Part shown: piece by piece, positions 1-9,773 of the stretch
Numbering within the stretch: the first letter of the stretch is position 1
How the letters are laid out: each line of letters begins with the position of its first letter
DNA from: Tessaracoccus sp. MC1865
Lineage (GTDB): Bacteria; Actinomycetota; Actinomycetes; Propionibacteriales; Propionibacteriaceae
DNA length: 64,000 nt
NCBI RefSeq assembly: GCF_017815535.1
Contig: NZ_CP072596.1
Location: 1,736,001-1,800,000, forward strand
Reading direction: 5' to 3'
The notes under the pieces: model-generated
The model's input: only the letters and a program-made list of their open reading frames with translations
Told to the model about the DNA's origin: nothing
Databases searched by the model: none
Translations under genes and position numbers: made by a program

Positions 1-402
1 GGCGTCGGTCACGACGGAGAGGAAGGGCAGCATCAGCTGGTTGAGGGCGGGCACCGACGAGTGGGTGAAGATCGTCACATCGGCCGGGTCCAGGCCGATG
101 GCCAGGTAATCGGTGAGCAACGAGTAGACCCGCTCGCGCAGGGGGCCCACGCCATCGCGGTCCGTGATCACCTGGTAGTCGGCGATGATGACGAAGGTCT
201 CCACGCCCCGCCGTGCCAGCCGGACGCGGTTCTGCAGCGAACCGAAGAAGTGGCCGATGTGCAGGTGCCCGGTGGGGCGGTCGCCGGTGAGGATACGGAA
301 CTGCGACGGATCCTTGGCGAGGGCCGCTTCGATCTCCTTGCTGCGCGCGGTTGACCGTGCGAGCGACGCGTCGATGTCGAGGGAGATCTCTTCGGTGGAC
401 AT
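1..402 (-). CDS. trpS: Tryptophanyl-tRNA synthetase, C-terminus cut by the window edge
   Basis: Charges tRNA-Trp with tryptophan in the cytoplasm. Only the first 134 residues lie in the window; the gene continues beyond base 1. After an N-terminal extension of about 37 residues, the class I catalytic core is clear: ILTGDRPTGHLHIGH carries the HIGH signature, followed by the FGSLQNRV helix and FVIIADYQ. The pattern of a tRNA synthetase with a TGDRPTG lead-in is specific for TrpRS (TyrRS differs here). The ATG at 402 follows a weak GCAGG ribosome site. The identity is secure; completeness and the KMSKS loop cannot be judged because that part is missing. Confidence 0.93.
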   Translation of the reverse strand, partial: MSTEEISLDIDASLARSTARSKEIEAALAKDPSQFRILTGDRPTGHLHIGHFFGSLQNRVRLARRGVETFVIIADYQVITDRDGVGPLRERVYSLLTDYLAIGLDPADVTIFTHSSVPALNQLMLPFLSVVTDA

Positions 403-459
403 AGGGTTAACCTGCCTGGGGTGAGTGGGTGTGGCCCAAGCTTAGCCAACCGTGCAGGC

Positions 460-1314
460 TCAGACGATCTGGCCGCCCCTGCGCCTGACCCGGGCGAGCA
501 GGTCGCGGAAGGCGGACGTGCGCGTCAGGTTGGCGCCGAGTGGGTTGTTCTTCTTGCCCAGGCCGTGGTAGTCGCTCGAGCCCGTGCGCAGCAGCCCGAG
601 GCGGCCACCCATCTCGAACAGGAGTGAGCGGGCGTCGTCGTCGTGGTCCGGGTGGTCCACCTCGATGCCCTCCAACCCGTAGTCCCGCACGAGTTGCTCG
701 AGGTAGGGCGCGTCGATGACCTCACGTCCCTTGCGCGCCCACGGATGGGCGATGACGGCGACACCCTTGGCGCCGTGGATCAGTTCGATCGCCCGCTCGA
801 GCGACGCCGCATACCGCTTCACGTAACCGGGCCGGTCCTCGTCGAGCCACACCCTGAAGGCCTCGTCACGGTCTGCGATGTAGCCCTTGGCCACCATCGC
901 ATCCGCCACGTGGGGACGGCCGACGGCCGGCGCGCCCATCGCCACCCGGTTGACGTCGTCGATGGTCAGCTCCAGACCTGCGGCGTTGAGCTTCTCGATC
1001 ATCATCGGCAGGCGGTGGCTGCGGCCGTGCCGGATCCGCGCCAGTTCCTCGCCCAGGTCACGGTCGTAGATGTCGCAGCCGTACCCCAGCAGATGGACCG
1101 CGCGACCCTCCACCTCTGTGGACATCTCGATCCCGCACAGGACCTTCAAACCGATGCGCTTGCCTGCCTCCTGCGCCTCGAGAACTCCGCCGAACGTGTC
1201 GTGGTCTGTCAGCGCGATGGCGTCGAGCCCCGCCTGGAACGCCTTCATCACCAGCGTTGTCGGCGTGTCGGTGCCGTCCGAGACGCGCGAATGAGTGTGC
1301 AGGTCGATTCTCAT
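460..1314 (-). CDS. PHP-domain phosphoesterase (RNase AM / YciV type)
   Basis: Metal-dependent phosphoesterase of the PHP superfamily, 284 residues. The protein opens with MRIDLHTHSRVSDGT, the first PHP motif with two metal-binding histidines, and continues with ALTDHDT (second motif), GIEMS and VIAHPWA, ending with a TGSSDYHG motif. This set and the length match the YciV/TrpH group, whose characterised members release 5' nucleotides from short RNA and from 3',5'-bisphosphonucleotides. I chose the ATG at 1314, because upstream in-frame codons would run into the divergent gene that starts at 1391; an ATG at 1323 is the only serious alternative. Single-gene unit between trpS and a divergent neighbour. 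Confidence 0.85.
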   Translation of the reverse strand: MRIDLHTHSRVSDGTDTPTTLVMKAFQAGLDAIALTDHDTFGGVLEAQEAGKRIGLKVLCGIEMSTEVEGRAVHLLGYGCDIYDRDLGEELARIRHGRSHRLPMMIEKLNAAGLELTIDDVNRVAMGAPAVGRPHVADAMVAKGYIADRDEAFRVWLDEDRPGYVKRYAASLERAIELIHGAKGVAVIAHPWARKGREVIDAPYLEQLVRDYGLEGIEVDHPDHDDDARSLLFEMGGRLGLLRTGSSDYHGLGKKNNPLGANLTRTSAFRDLLARVRRRGGQIV

Positions 1315-1356
1315 GGCCCTCATCCTAGGGACTGGCGAACCCGCTTTTGGCTGGCC

Positions 1357-1384
1357 GTGGATAAGTCTCACGGGCAAGTAGTCT
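1357..1384 (+). promoter_or_regulatory. Candidate promoter for the DUF2505 gene
   Basis: A -10-like TAGTCT at 1379-1384 sits 6 bases before the ATG at 1391, with GTGGAT at 1357-1362 as a possible -35 and a 16-base spacer. The predicted transcript would start at or next to the ATG, so the mRNA would be leaderless. This is an inference from base patterns only. Confidence 0.4.
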
Positions 1385-1390
1385 GGGGTC

Positions 1391-1864
1391 ATGGATCTGG
1401 ACTACACCCACACTTATGCCGCAGACCCCGAGCGCGTCGTCGGTCTCCTCCGCAATGAGGACTTCATCGCCGATGTCGCTGTGCACGCCGGTGCCACCGA
1501 GCACAGCGTCGACATCACCCCGGACGCGACGACGCTGATCATGTCGCTGCCGGTCCCTGCCTCCATCGCCAAGTTCATCGGTTCCTCCATGAAGCTCAAG
1601 CAGGTGTTCCGCTTCGGCGATGTGGCCGCAGACGGCAGCGTCCGCGGCACCGTGGACGTGGACGTCCCCGGAATGCCCGTGGACGTGACGGCCGACGCCG
1701 AGATGCTGCCCCAGGGCGACGGCACCACGCAGGGCCGCTACACCGGTGACCTGAAGGTGAAGATCCCGCTGGTGGGCAAGAAGGTCGAGGCCCAGGTCGA
1801 GCCGTACATCCGTGATGCCTTCGCCGGCCTGGAGCGCCGCGCGGCAGATTGGCTCAGCCGCTGA
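1391..1864 (+). CDS. DUF2505 family protein
   Basis: 157-residue soluble protein with no signal peptide or membrane segment. It begins MDLDYTHTYAADPERVVGLLRN and has alternating strand-forming segments (TTLIMSLPVPASIAKF, GTVDVDVPGMPVDVTADA) and a final amphipathic helix (DAFAGLERRAADWL). This is the layout of actinobacterial DUF2505 proteins, which look like SRPBCC-fold lipid- or ligand-binding proteins. Function is unknown. No Shine-Dalgarno site is visible, in keeping with a possible leaderless transcript. It converges with ku, leaving only 15 bases between stops. Confidence 0.75.
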   Translation: MDLDYTHTYAADPERVVGLLRNEDFIADVAVHAGATEHSVDITPDATTLIMSLPVPASIAKFIGSSMKLKQVFRFGDVAADGSVRGTVDVDVPGMPVDVTADAEMLPQGDGTTQGRYTGDLKVKIPLVGKKVEAQVEPYIRDAFAGLERRAADWLSR

Positions 1865-1879
1865 CGTGAGACGGCGGCC

Positions 1880-2689
1880 TCAGCCGGCCTTGCTAGATGA
1901 GGCCTCCTCACGCCGCTTCTTCGCGGCCTCGACGGAGGCCTTGAGTGCGGACATGAGGTCGATGACGTCGCCCGTCGGTGCGGACCGGTCGGTCTGCTCA
2001 GGCAACTCGGCGCCCGCAAGCTTCGCCTCGACGACCTCGAGGAGCGCGGCGCGGTAGGAGTCCGTGTAGGCCTCCGGGTCGAACTCGCCCTCCAGCTGCG
2101 CGATGAGGAGCTTGGCCATCTCGATCTCCGCGTCAGAGATCTTGACCTCCTGCGACGGAGCGGCGAACTCGCCGTTACGCAGTTCATCCGGCCAGTACAT
2201 GGTGTGCATCAGCAGGAGGTCGCCCTGCGCGCGGATCAGCGCCAGGGATTCGCGGCTGCGCAACGCTACCTTGACCACGGCAACCTTGTTCTCCTTGGCG
2301 AGCGCCTCGCGCAGCAGCACGTAAGGCTTCTGGCCTGCTGCCTCCGCCTCGAGGAAGTACGTGCGCTGGAAGAACGTGGGATCCACCTCGTGCTCGTCCA
2401 CGAACTGCACCACGTCGACGCTCTTGAGCGTGCTCAGGGGGAGGTTCTCGAAATCTTCATCCGTCAGGATGGCAAGGCGCCCGTCTGCAGCCTCATACCC
2501 TTTGGCGATGTCCGCGAACTGGACCACCTCGCCGCACTTCTCACACACGCGCTGGTAGCGGATGCGGCCCCCGTCGGTGGAATGCACCTGCCGGAAGCTG
2601 ATGTCCTTGTCCTCCGTGGCCCCGTAGAGCTTCACCGGGATGGAGACCAACCCGAAGGACACCGAGCCTTTCCAGATTGAGCGCGGCAT
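1880..2689 (-). CDS. ku: Non-homologous end joining protein Ku
   Basis: Bacterial Ku homodimer forms a ring that binds DNA double-strand break ends and recruits the ligase LigD. The 269-residue protein begins MPRSIWKGSVSFGLVSIPVKLY, the diagnostic N-terminus of the family, followed by the beta-barrel core (VCEKCGEVVQF, DFENLPL, ALRSRESLALIR) and a lysine- and arginine-rich tail (AAKKRREEASSSK). Length is typical for the short actinobacterial form without a long lysine extension. The ATG at 2689 lies one base after the stop of the upstream gene, so the two are probably translated together. LigD is not in the window. Confidence 0.95.
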   Translation of the reverse strand: MPRSIWKGSVSFGLVSIPVKLYGATEDKDISFRQVHSTDGGRIRYQRVCEKCGEVVQFADIAKGYEAADGRLAILTDEDFENLPLSTLKSVDVVQFVDEHEVDPTFFQRTYFLEAEAAGQKPYVLLREALAKENKVAVVKVALRSRESLALIRAQGDLLLMHTMYWPDELRNGEFAAPSQEVKISDAEIEMAKLLIAQLEGEFDPEAYTDSYRAALLEVVEAKLAGAELPEQTDRSAPTGDVIDLMSALKASVEAAKKRREEASSSKAG

Positions 2690-2690
2690 G

Positions 2691-3161
2691 TCAGCTACCT
2701 CCCTGGTATTCGACCTTGTCATTCCAGAGTAGTTCGTGGTTCTCGAGCAGCGCCTGCACCTGCGGCTGTCCCCAGGCCTGGTCGATGGTGAGCCCTTTTG
2801 AGATGGCTGCGGCGTCTGCGACGTCCACCCCTGGCTCCTCGCTGAACCAGGCGATCATGGCGCGTGGCGGGCACTGCGCGAGCACGATCTGGCCGTTGGC
2901 CGGGTCCTCGCCGGGCAGCACCGCTGCCTCATCAACCTCTGCCACGACGATGGTGCGCTCCCCGTGGTGGGCCAGACCTGCCACCGAGGCGAGCACCATG
3001 GCGGCGTGTTCGGCCGCTTCGGACTCATCCTCGCCGTACTCCAGCTCCGCCAACAGTTCGGGCGTGACGGTGTAGGCCGTCCGGTTCTCGACGGCGGGCT
3101 CGCCCCGGAGCATGCCGAGCTCGTCCGACGCGATGGGGATGAACACCAGTTGACGCTTCAC
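2691..3161 (-). CDS. Uncharacterised actinobacterial protein, coupled to ku (DUF6912-like)
   Basis: 156-residue soluble, acidic protein starting at a GTG (VKRQLVFIPIASDELGML) preceded by GGTGGGG. The N-terminal VFIP start, the central TPELLAELEYG and the ending LLENHELLWNDKVEY resemble a small actinobacterial family that I recall as DUF6912; the name is tentative. No catalytic motif is recognisable. The stop is one base upstream of the ku start on the same strand, which implies co-translation and perhaps a shared role, but nothing in the protein shows a DNA-repair function directly. The longer frame with start at 3260 was rejected, because it overlaps the divergent lipoprotein gene. Confidence 0.6.
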   Translation of the reverse strand: MKRQLVFIPIASDELGMLRGEPAVENRTAYTVTPELLAELEYGEDESEAAEHAAMVLASVAGLAHHGERTIVVAEVDEAAVLPGEDPANGQIVLAQCPPRAMIAWFSEEPGVDVADAAAISKGLTIDQAWGQPQVQALLENHELLWNDKVEYQGGS

Positions 3162-3244
3162 GGACCCCACCCTAGTCCCGCACTGTGACACAGAGGAGGG
3201 GTCTGCTGCGCGGGCCCCGGAATTCGGGGTAGGTTCGAGCTGCC

Positions 3245-3580
3245 ATGAAGCTCTTGTCACGCCTCGTCGTCGTGTTCCTCACCGCCGTCACGCTGGTCGC
3301 CTGCGGCGCGCCGGCCTCCGCTCCCCCGCAGACCATCGAGCTGGAGATCACGGACCCGCCCGGCGCGACCCAACGGATCGAGGTGGCGCTCGGGGCGGAG
3401 GTCACGATGCGCATCACCACGGCCATCGCGGACCACGCCCATCTGCACGGCTATGAGCTGGAGGAGTTCACGGAGCCGGGACAGACCATCGAGTGGACCT
3501 TCACCGCCGACATGGCGGGCAGTTACGAACTCGAGTCCCACACGTCCGACAGCATCTGGGCAGACTTGGTGGTGTCGTGA
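3245..3580 (+). CDS. Cupredoxin-like lipoprotein
   Basis: 111-residue exported lipoprotein. Residues 1-20 form a lipoprotein signal peptide with a lipobox ending LVAC, so Cys20 would be lipidated. The mature part is a single beta-sandwich of cupredoxin type: LEITDPPGATQRIEV, EVTMRITTAIADHAHLHGYEL, IEWTFTADMAGSYELESHTSD. The HAHLHGYEL segment and the later His in ESHTSD sit where copper ligands fall in cupredoxins, but a Cys ligand is absent, so binding is uncertain. Its last four bases (GTGA) overlap the start of the following membrane protein, implying one operon and a linked function at the membrane surface. A TAGGTT at 3230-3235 could serve as a -10. Confidence 0.72.
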   Translation: MKLLSRLVVVFLTAVTLVACGAPASAPPQTIELEITDPPGATQRIEVALGAEVTMRITTAIADHAHLHGYELEEFTEPGQTIEWTFTADMAGSYELESHTSDSIWADLVVS

Positions 3581-4839
3581 TTCCGCTGCACGGGATCGCC
3601 TCACGCTCAGACTTGCCCCTCCCATTCCCTCTGGTGGTGGCCGGCGGGGCCGTCGTGCTGATCATCACATTCTGGGTGGCGATCTTCGCGTGGAAGCGGC
3701 CCCGTTTCCAGCAACAGCAGGGGCGCGACATGCCGCGGCTCACGCGCTTCGTCGACTCCCCCGTGGTCTCCCGCACGCTGAGGGTCATCGTCGCCCTCAT
3801 CTGGCTGCTGATGGCTGCGGCGCTGTTCTTCGGGGTCGACCGCATCGACAACCCCGTACTGGGCTTCGTCTACGTCCTGGTGTGGGTGGGGCTGGTCCCG
3901 CTGGCGCTGCTGTTCGGCGACGTCCACCGTCGCACGAACCCGCTGCGTCTCCTCCTCCGCTTCAGGGGCGCCACGGCCCCGGCGCCCTTCCAGTCGACGG
4001 CATCGGTGCTTCCCGCGGCCCTCGCGCTGTTGGCCTTCCTCTACCTCGAACTGGTCCAACCCGGCGGCGCCACCGTGCCTGTGCTCCGTTGGTTCGCCGT
4101 CGGCTGGCTCCTCTGGGTCACTGCGGGCGTGCTGCTGCGGGGCCCGCGCTGGATCCAGCAGGCAGAACCCTTTGAGGCCTATGCGACGACGGTGGCCCAC
4201 ATGTCGCCGTGGGCCCGCAACGCTCGCGGCGTCATCCTCTGGACCAATCCGGTGCGGAATCTGGCGTCCTGGCGCGCCCCTCGGCACCTGGCGCTGTTGG
4301 CCTCCGTGCTGCTGGGCGGCACCCTTTTCGATGCCCTCTCCAACACCGGCGTCTGGGTCCGCGGCACCCAGGAGCTGGACGGATGGCTCTGGCCCGTCAG
4401 CACTCTGGCGCTCCTGGCCGCCGTAACGCTCATCTACGGGCTGTTCTGGTTGGGTACCCGGCCGTACCGCGGGCTCTCGATGGATGCGCTCGCTCCCGGG
4501 CTCGTTCCGCTGGTGGTGGGCTACGCGCTCTCGCATTACGGCACCATGCTCTACCTCGAGGGCCAGCGCACCCTCATCCGGTTCAGTGACCCGTTGGGTC
4601 GTGGCTGGAACCTCTTCGGCACCATCGAAGCCGCACCGGACACTGCGCTGTTCATGTACCCGACGTTCATCGCCGTGGCGCAGGTGCTGCTCATCGTGGG
4701 CGGCCACGCTCTCGGCGTGCTGGTGACGCACGACATCGCTCTCCGGAGCGCCCCGGCCCAGTTGATGATCCATCTGCCCCTGCTCACCATGATGGTGGTC
4801 TTCACCATGGGCGGGCTGCTGCTGATGTTCGGAGGCTGA
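3577..4839 (+). CDS. Polytopic membrane protein paired with the cupredoxin lipoprotein
   Basis: 420-residue integral membrane protein with about ten hydrophobic segments, for example LVVAGGAVVLIITFWVAIF near residues 19-38, ALIWLLMAAALFFG near 70-84, FVYVLVWVGLVPLALLFG, and a final HLPLLTMMVVFTMGGLLLMF. Conserved-looking histidines and tryptophans (for example SHYGTMLYL and GHALGVLVTHDIAL) lie between helices and could bind metal. The start is a GTG that overlaps the stop of the cupredoxin-like gene. From memory, related proteins recur next to cupredoxin genes in actinobacteria and are sometimes labelled fenitrothion hydrolase; I do not infer that activity. A role in copper or redox handling at the membrane is a guess from the neighbour. 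Confidence 0.65.
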   Translation: MIPLHGIASRSDLPLPFPLVVAGGAVVLIITFWVAIFAWKRPRFQQQQGRDMPRLTRFVDSPVVSRTLRVIVALIWLLMAAALFFGVDRIDNPVLGFVYVLVWVGLVPLALLFGDVHRRTNPLRLLLRFRGATAPAPFQSTASVLPAALALLAFLYLELVQPGGATVPVLRWFAVGWLLWVTAGVLLRGPRWIQQAEPFEAYATTVAHMSPWARNARGVILWTNPVRNLASWRAPRHLALLASVLLGGTLFDALSNTGVWVRGTQELDGWLWPVSTLALLAAVTLIYGLFWLGTRPYRGLSMDALAPGLVPLVVGYALSHYGTMLYLEGQRTLIRFSDPLGRGWNLFGTIEAAPDTALFMYPTFIAVAQVLLIVGGHALGVLVTHDIALRSAPAQLMIHLPLLTMMVVFTMGGLLLMFGG

Positions 4840-4848
4840 GCTTCACAG

Positions 4849-4932
4849 GGTGTTGTCCGACGGGGTCGAGGTGTTGTCCGGATCCGGCCAGGTGTTGTCC
4901 GTTGCCAGTGCGGTGTTGTCCGTTGCCCTGAA
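4849..4932 (+). repeat. Four tandem 21-bp direct repeats (iteron-like array)
   Basis: An 11-base core GGTGTTGTCCG occurs exactly at 4849, 4870, 4891 and 4912, always 21 bases apart, with variable 10-base tails; the last two copies share 16 bases. The 21-base period equals two helix turns, so every copy faces the same side of DNA. The array lies between two genes and ends four bases before a possible -35 at 4937. It looks like a phased binding site for a regulator. It could instead be the remnant of a coding repeat, because 21 is a multiple of 3. Confidence 0.85.
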
Positions 4933-4936
4933 AGGC

Positions 4937-4966
4937 GTGACCCGGGAGAGGGCGGCCATCTAGCGT
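4937..4966 (+). promoter_or_regulatory. Candidate promoter for the Rv3235-family gene
   Basis: GTGACC (4937-4942) and TAGCGT (4961-4966) are separated by 18 bases and match -35 and -10 elements reasonably. Transcription would begin at about 4973, at the ATG itself, giving a leaderless message. No ribosome binding site is visible upstream of the ATG, which agrees. The 21-bp repeats lie immediately upstream. Confidence 0.5.
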
Positions 4967-4973
4967 CTCCGGC

Positions 4974-5345
4974 ATGAACCCCTCCAGCATCACGCCCCTG
5001 CGTCCGTCCCCCGCCCCCCAGCAGGCTCCGCCCCAGGCCGTCCGCCTGATCCACGTGCTCCTCGAAGCGATGGCAGGCCGGAGGGCCCTCCATCAGGTGC
5101 GGCCGTTGCTGTCGCCCACGTCGTTCATCCGGCTGGCGTCCTACGCCGACGCGGGGCTCTTCCGCCGGATGGCCATCGGGCCGCTCAAGACGCAGATGCC
5201 CACGCCCCGCGCGGTGGAGGCGACGGTGTCACTCCTCTGCGCCTCGCGCGTCATCAGCTGCGCGATCCGCCTCGACGTGCACCGGGACCGGTGGGTCTGC
5301 ACGGAACTCGCCGTGCTGCGCCCGGCCGCCATGATGGCGGCCTGA
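4974..5345 (+). CDS. Rv3235 family protein (DUF6459-like)
   Basis: 123-residue soluble protein. A proline- and glutamine-rich N-terminus (residues 1-21) precedes a helical and strand-rich domain: VRLIHVLLEAMAGRRALHQVRPLLS, then ATVSLLCASRVISCAIRLDVHRDRWVCTELAVL. The ALHQVRPLLSP segment and the closing CTELAVLRP pattern match mycobacterial Rv3235 and its relatives, which are typically encoded close to secA, as here. Function is unknown. It converges with secA with seven bases between stops. The clustered 21-bp repeats and a candidate leaderless promoter in front suggest that its transcription is actively regulated. Confidence 0.7.
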   Translation: MNPSSITPLRPSPAPQQAPPQAVRLIHVLLEAMAGRRALHQVRPLLSPTSFIRLASYADAGLFRRMAIGPLKTQMPTPRAVEATVSLLCASRVISCAIRLDVHRDRWVCTELAVLRPAAMMAA

Positions 5346-5352
5346 GGATGCC

Positions 5353-8175
<2,823 letters not shown>

Positions 8176-8270
8176 GATTCCCACGGGGCGCATCCTTCGT
8201 GTCGCGTTGCGTGCCGGGCCGGTGCCGACTACCGCCAGCCATCCTAACCCCACTCGCCAAGGGGCGCAGA

Positions 8271-8310
8271 ACAGCGCTCGCCCCGACTTTTCGGTCGGGG
8301 CGAGCGCTGT
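8271..8310 (-). terminator. Strong hairpin terminator after hpf
   Basis: A perfect 16-base inverted repeat (8271-8286 with 8295-8310), extended by one more C-G pair, encloses a six-base loop. It lies 11 bases beyond the hpf stop and about 95 bases before the secA start on the minus strand. No T-run follows, so termination may be partial or factor-assisted. It separates hpf from secA transcription. Confidence 0.75.
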
Positions 8311-8321
8311 GGGGCCGTGGC

Positions 8322-8924
8322 TCAGCTCACATCGAGCTGGATCACGCCGTAGTTGTAGGCCTTGCGGCGGTAGACCACGGAGGGACGGCCGGATTCCGCA
8401 TCCTGGTACAGGAAGAAGTCGTGGCCGACCAGTTCCATCTCATCCAGCGCCTGCGCCAACGTCAGGGGCGCAGTTTCGAAGACCTTCTCGCGCACGACGA
8501 GCGGGCCGTCGCCGGTCACCACAAGGCCGGCGACGTTCGTGACGGGCACGCCCTGCTCCTCCTCCTCGGTCGGCTCCGGTGCGGGAGCGAACTCGGGAAC
8601 GGCGCCGGCGCGCAGGCCACGGTGGGTCTTGCGCCGGTCTGCCGCCCGACGAAGCTGGGACTTCAGTCGGTCGAGGGCTATCTCAAATGCAGCGGTCTTG
8701 TCTTCGGCATTGGCTTCGGCACGGATCACGGGTCCCCTGCTCCGCAGAGTCAACTGGACCGTGGTCGCGTCGGACGGGTTCTTCGTCCCCTCGGATGCCT
8801 GGAATTCGACTTCAACCCGAATGACCCGGTCACGCAACCGTTCGATGGTGGCCAAGCGCTCGCTGACGAGCTCCTTGACTTCGGGGCTGATCGTGCACTG
8901 ACGACCTGTGACGACGATGTCCAT
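8322..8924 (-). CDS. hpf: Ribosome hibernation promoting factor, long form
   Basis: Binds the decoding site of idle ribosomes and, in the long form, dimerises them into 100S particles. 200 residues. The N-terminal domain (about 1-100) starts [24 protein letters not shown] and has the beta-alpha-beta-beta-beta-alpha pattern of RaiA/HPF. A charged, proline-containing linker follows (about 105-135), then the C-terminal dimerisation domain ([37 protein letters not shown]). The ATG at 8924 has an AGGAT site upstream. Its position between comF and secA is the conserved actinobacterial arrangement; a hairpin on each side suggests its own transcription unit. Confidence 0.96.
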   Translation of the reverse strand: MDIVVTGRQCTISPEVKELVSERLATIERLRDRVIRVEVEFQASEGTKNPSDATTVQLTLRSRGPVIRAEANAEDKTAAFEIALDRLKSQLRRAADRRKTHRGLRAGAVPEFAPAPEPTEEEEQGVPVTNVAGLVVTGDGPLVVREKVFETAPLTLAQALDEMELVGHDFFLYQDAESGRPSVVYRRKAYNYGVIQLDVS

Positions 8925-9002
8925 TTTATCCTCCGTCTATCAGGGCTTATGCCCACTGACGACTTGCTACACGACCGGGAGGGATCCCGGTCGGTATGCA
9001 CA

Positions 9003-9039
9003 ACGCCGCAGGTCGCCCAGCGAGGTGGGCCTGCGGCGT
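9003..9039 (-). terminator. Hairpin between comF and hpf
   Basis: ACGCCGCAGG at 9003-9012 pairs perfectly with 9030-9039, and CCCA/TGGG inside extends the stem. It sits 27 bases after the comF stop on the minus strand. A second small perfect hairpin (ACCGGGA/TCCCGGT, 8974-8991) lies just downstream, inside the hpf leader. There is no T-run. Likely a terminator for the lpqB-comF transcript. Confidence 0.6.
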
Positions 9040-9066
9040 GTCCATGCACCAACGCTACCCTCACCC

Positions 9067-9726
9067 TCAAGGGTGCGTCACTCGTTTGCTGGTGTGTCCC
9101 GGAAGTTTCTCCGCCTGGGCGATGACGGCACCTCCCCACACCGGCACGCCCGCCGCCCGCAGCGCGCGGACCGATTCCCGGAGCGAGGCACCCGAGGTGG
9201 CGACGTCGTCGACCACGACGACCGGCGCCCCGTCTGCCTGCGCCACCATGGAGTGCGCCAGGTTGCTGCTGCGCTGGAGCTTCCCCAACCCTGACTGGTC
9301 CTTCCCCGAGCGTGACCGCGACAGCAGCGGCCTCCACTGCAGCCCACAGCGCCCGGCGGCCCGGGCGGCGAGCCGCCGTGCATGGTCGAATCCCCGGTCC
9401 CGCACTGCAGAGGGTCGCGACGGCACGGGCACCAGAACCGCGTCCGGCGGGGGCCTGAGCCCCGCCACGGCACGGGCGAGGAGGTCCCCCAGCGCTGCGC
9501 CCAGATGCAGCGCGCCATCATCCTTGTACCGGGGGATCACGTGTTCGAGCACAGGGCGGTACTGACATGCCGCCACCAGCGGCACGTCGAGCCCGCGGTC
9601 GATCAGTTGCGGCGGATCCGAGAGCAATGCGCGGCAACCGGCACACAGTCCCCAGCCTGGGGCCTGACAGCCCGGGCACGATGCTCCGAGGAGCAGGTCA
9701 GCGGCGGCGTGGAAGAAGGTCGACAC
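9067..9726 (-). CDS. ComF family phosphoribosyltransferase-like protein
   Basis: 219-residue cytoplasmic protein of the ComF family, linked to DNA uptake in competent bacteria but widespread in non-competent actinobacteria. Four cysteines near the N-terminus (17, 20, 28, 31) form a CxxC-CxxC zinc site. The type I PRTase fold follows, with RGFDHARRLA (family-specific) and the phosphoribosyl-pyrophosphate loop VVVVDDVATSGAS. The GTG start at 9726 gives a normal N-terminus; an open frame to 9822 would overlap lpqB and is not supported. Separated from lpqB by 47 bases. Confidence 0.9.
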   Translation of the reverse strand: MSTFFHAAADLLLGASCPGCQAPGWGLCAGCRALLSDPPQLIDRGLDVPLVAACQYRPVLEHVIPRYKDDGALHLGAALGDLLARAVAGLRPPPDAVLVPVPSRPSAVRDRGFDHARRLAARAAGRCGLQWRPLLSRSRSGKDQSGLGKLQRSSNLAHSMVAQADGAPVVVVDDVATSGASLRESVRALRAAGVPVWGGAVIAQAEKLPGHTSKRVTHP

Positions 9727-9773
9727 ACCCCCACTGTGGCCAACGGGTGGGCCTCTCCACCGTTGTCCACAGA

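Noticed and set aside
4849-4932. CRISPR array
   Set aside because: Repeats are 11 bases with 10-base gaps, far shorter than CRISPR units, and no cas gene is present.
4802-4993. Minus-strand small protein with GQH repeats across the 21-bp array
   Set aside because: It overlaps the end of the membrane protein gene and start of the next gene, lacks a ribosome site, and repeats follow from the DNA period; treated as intergenic DNA.
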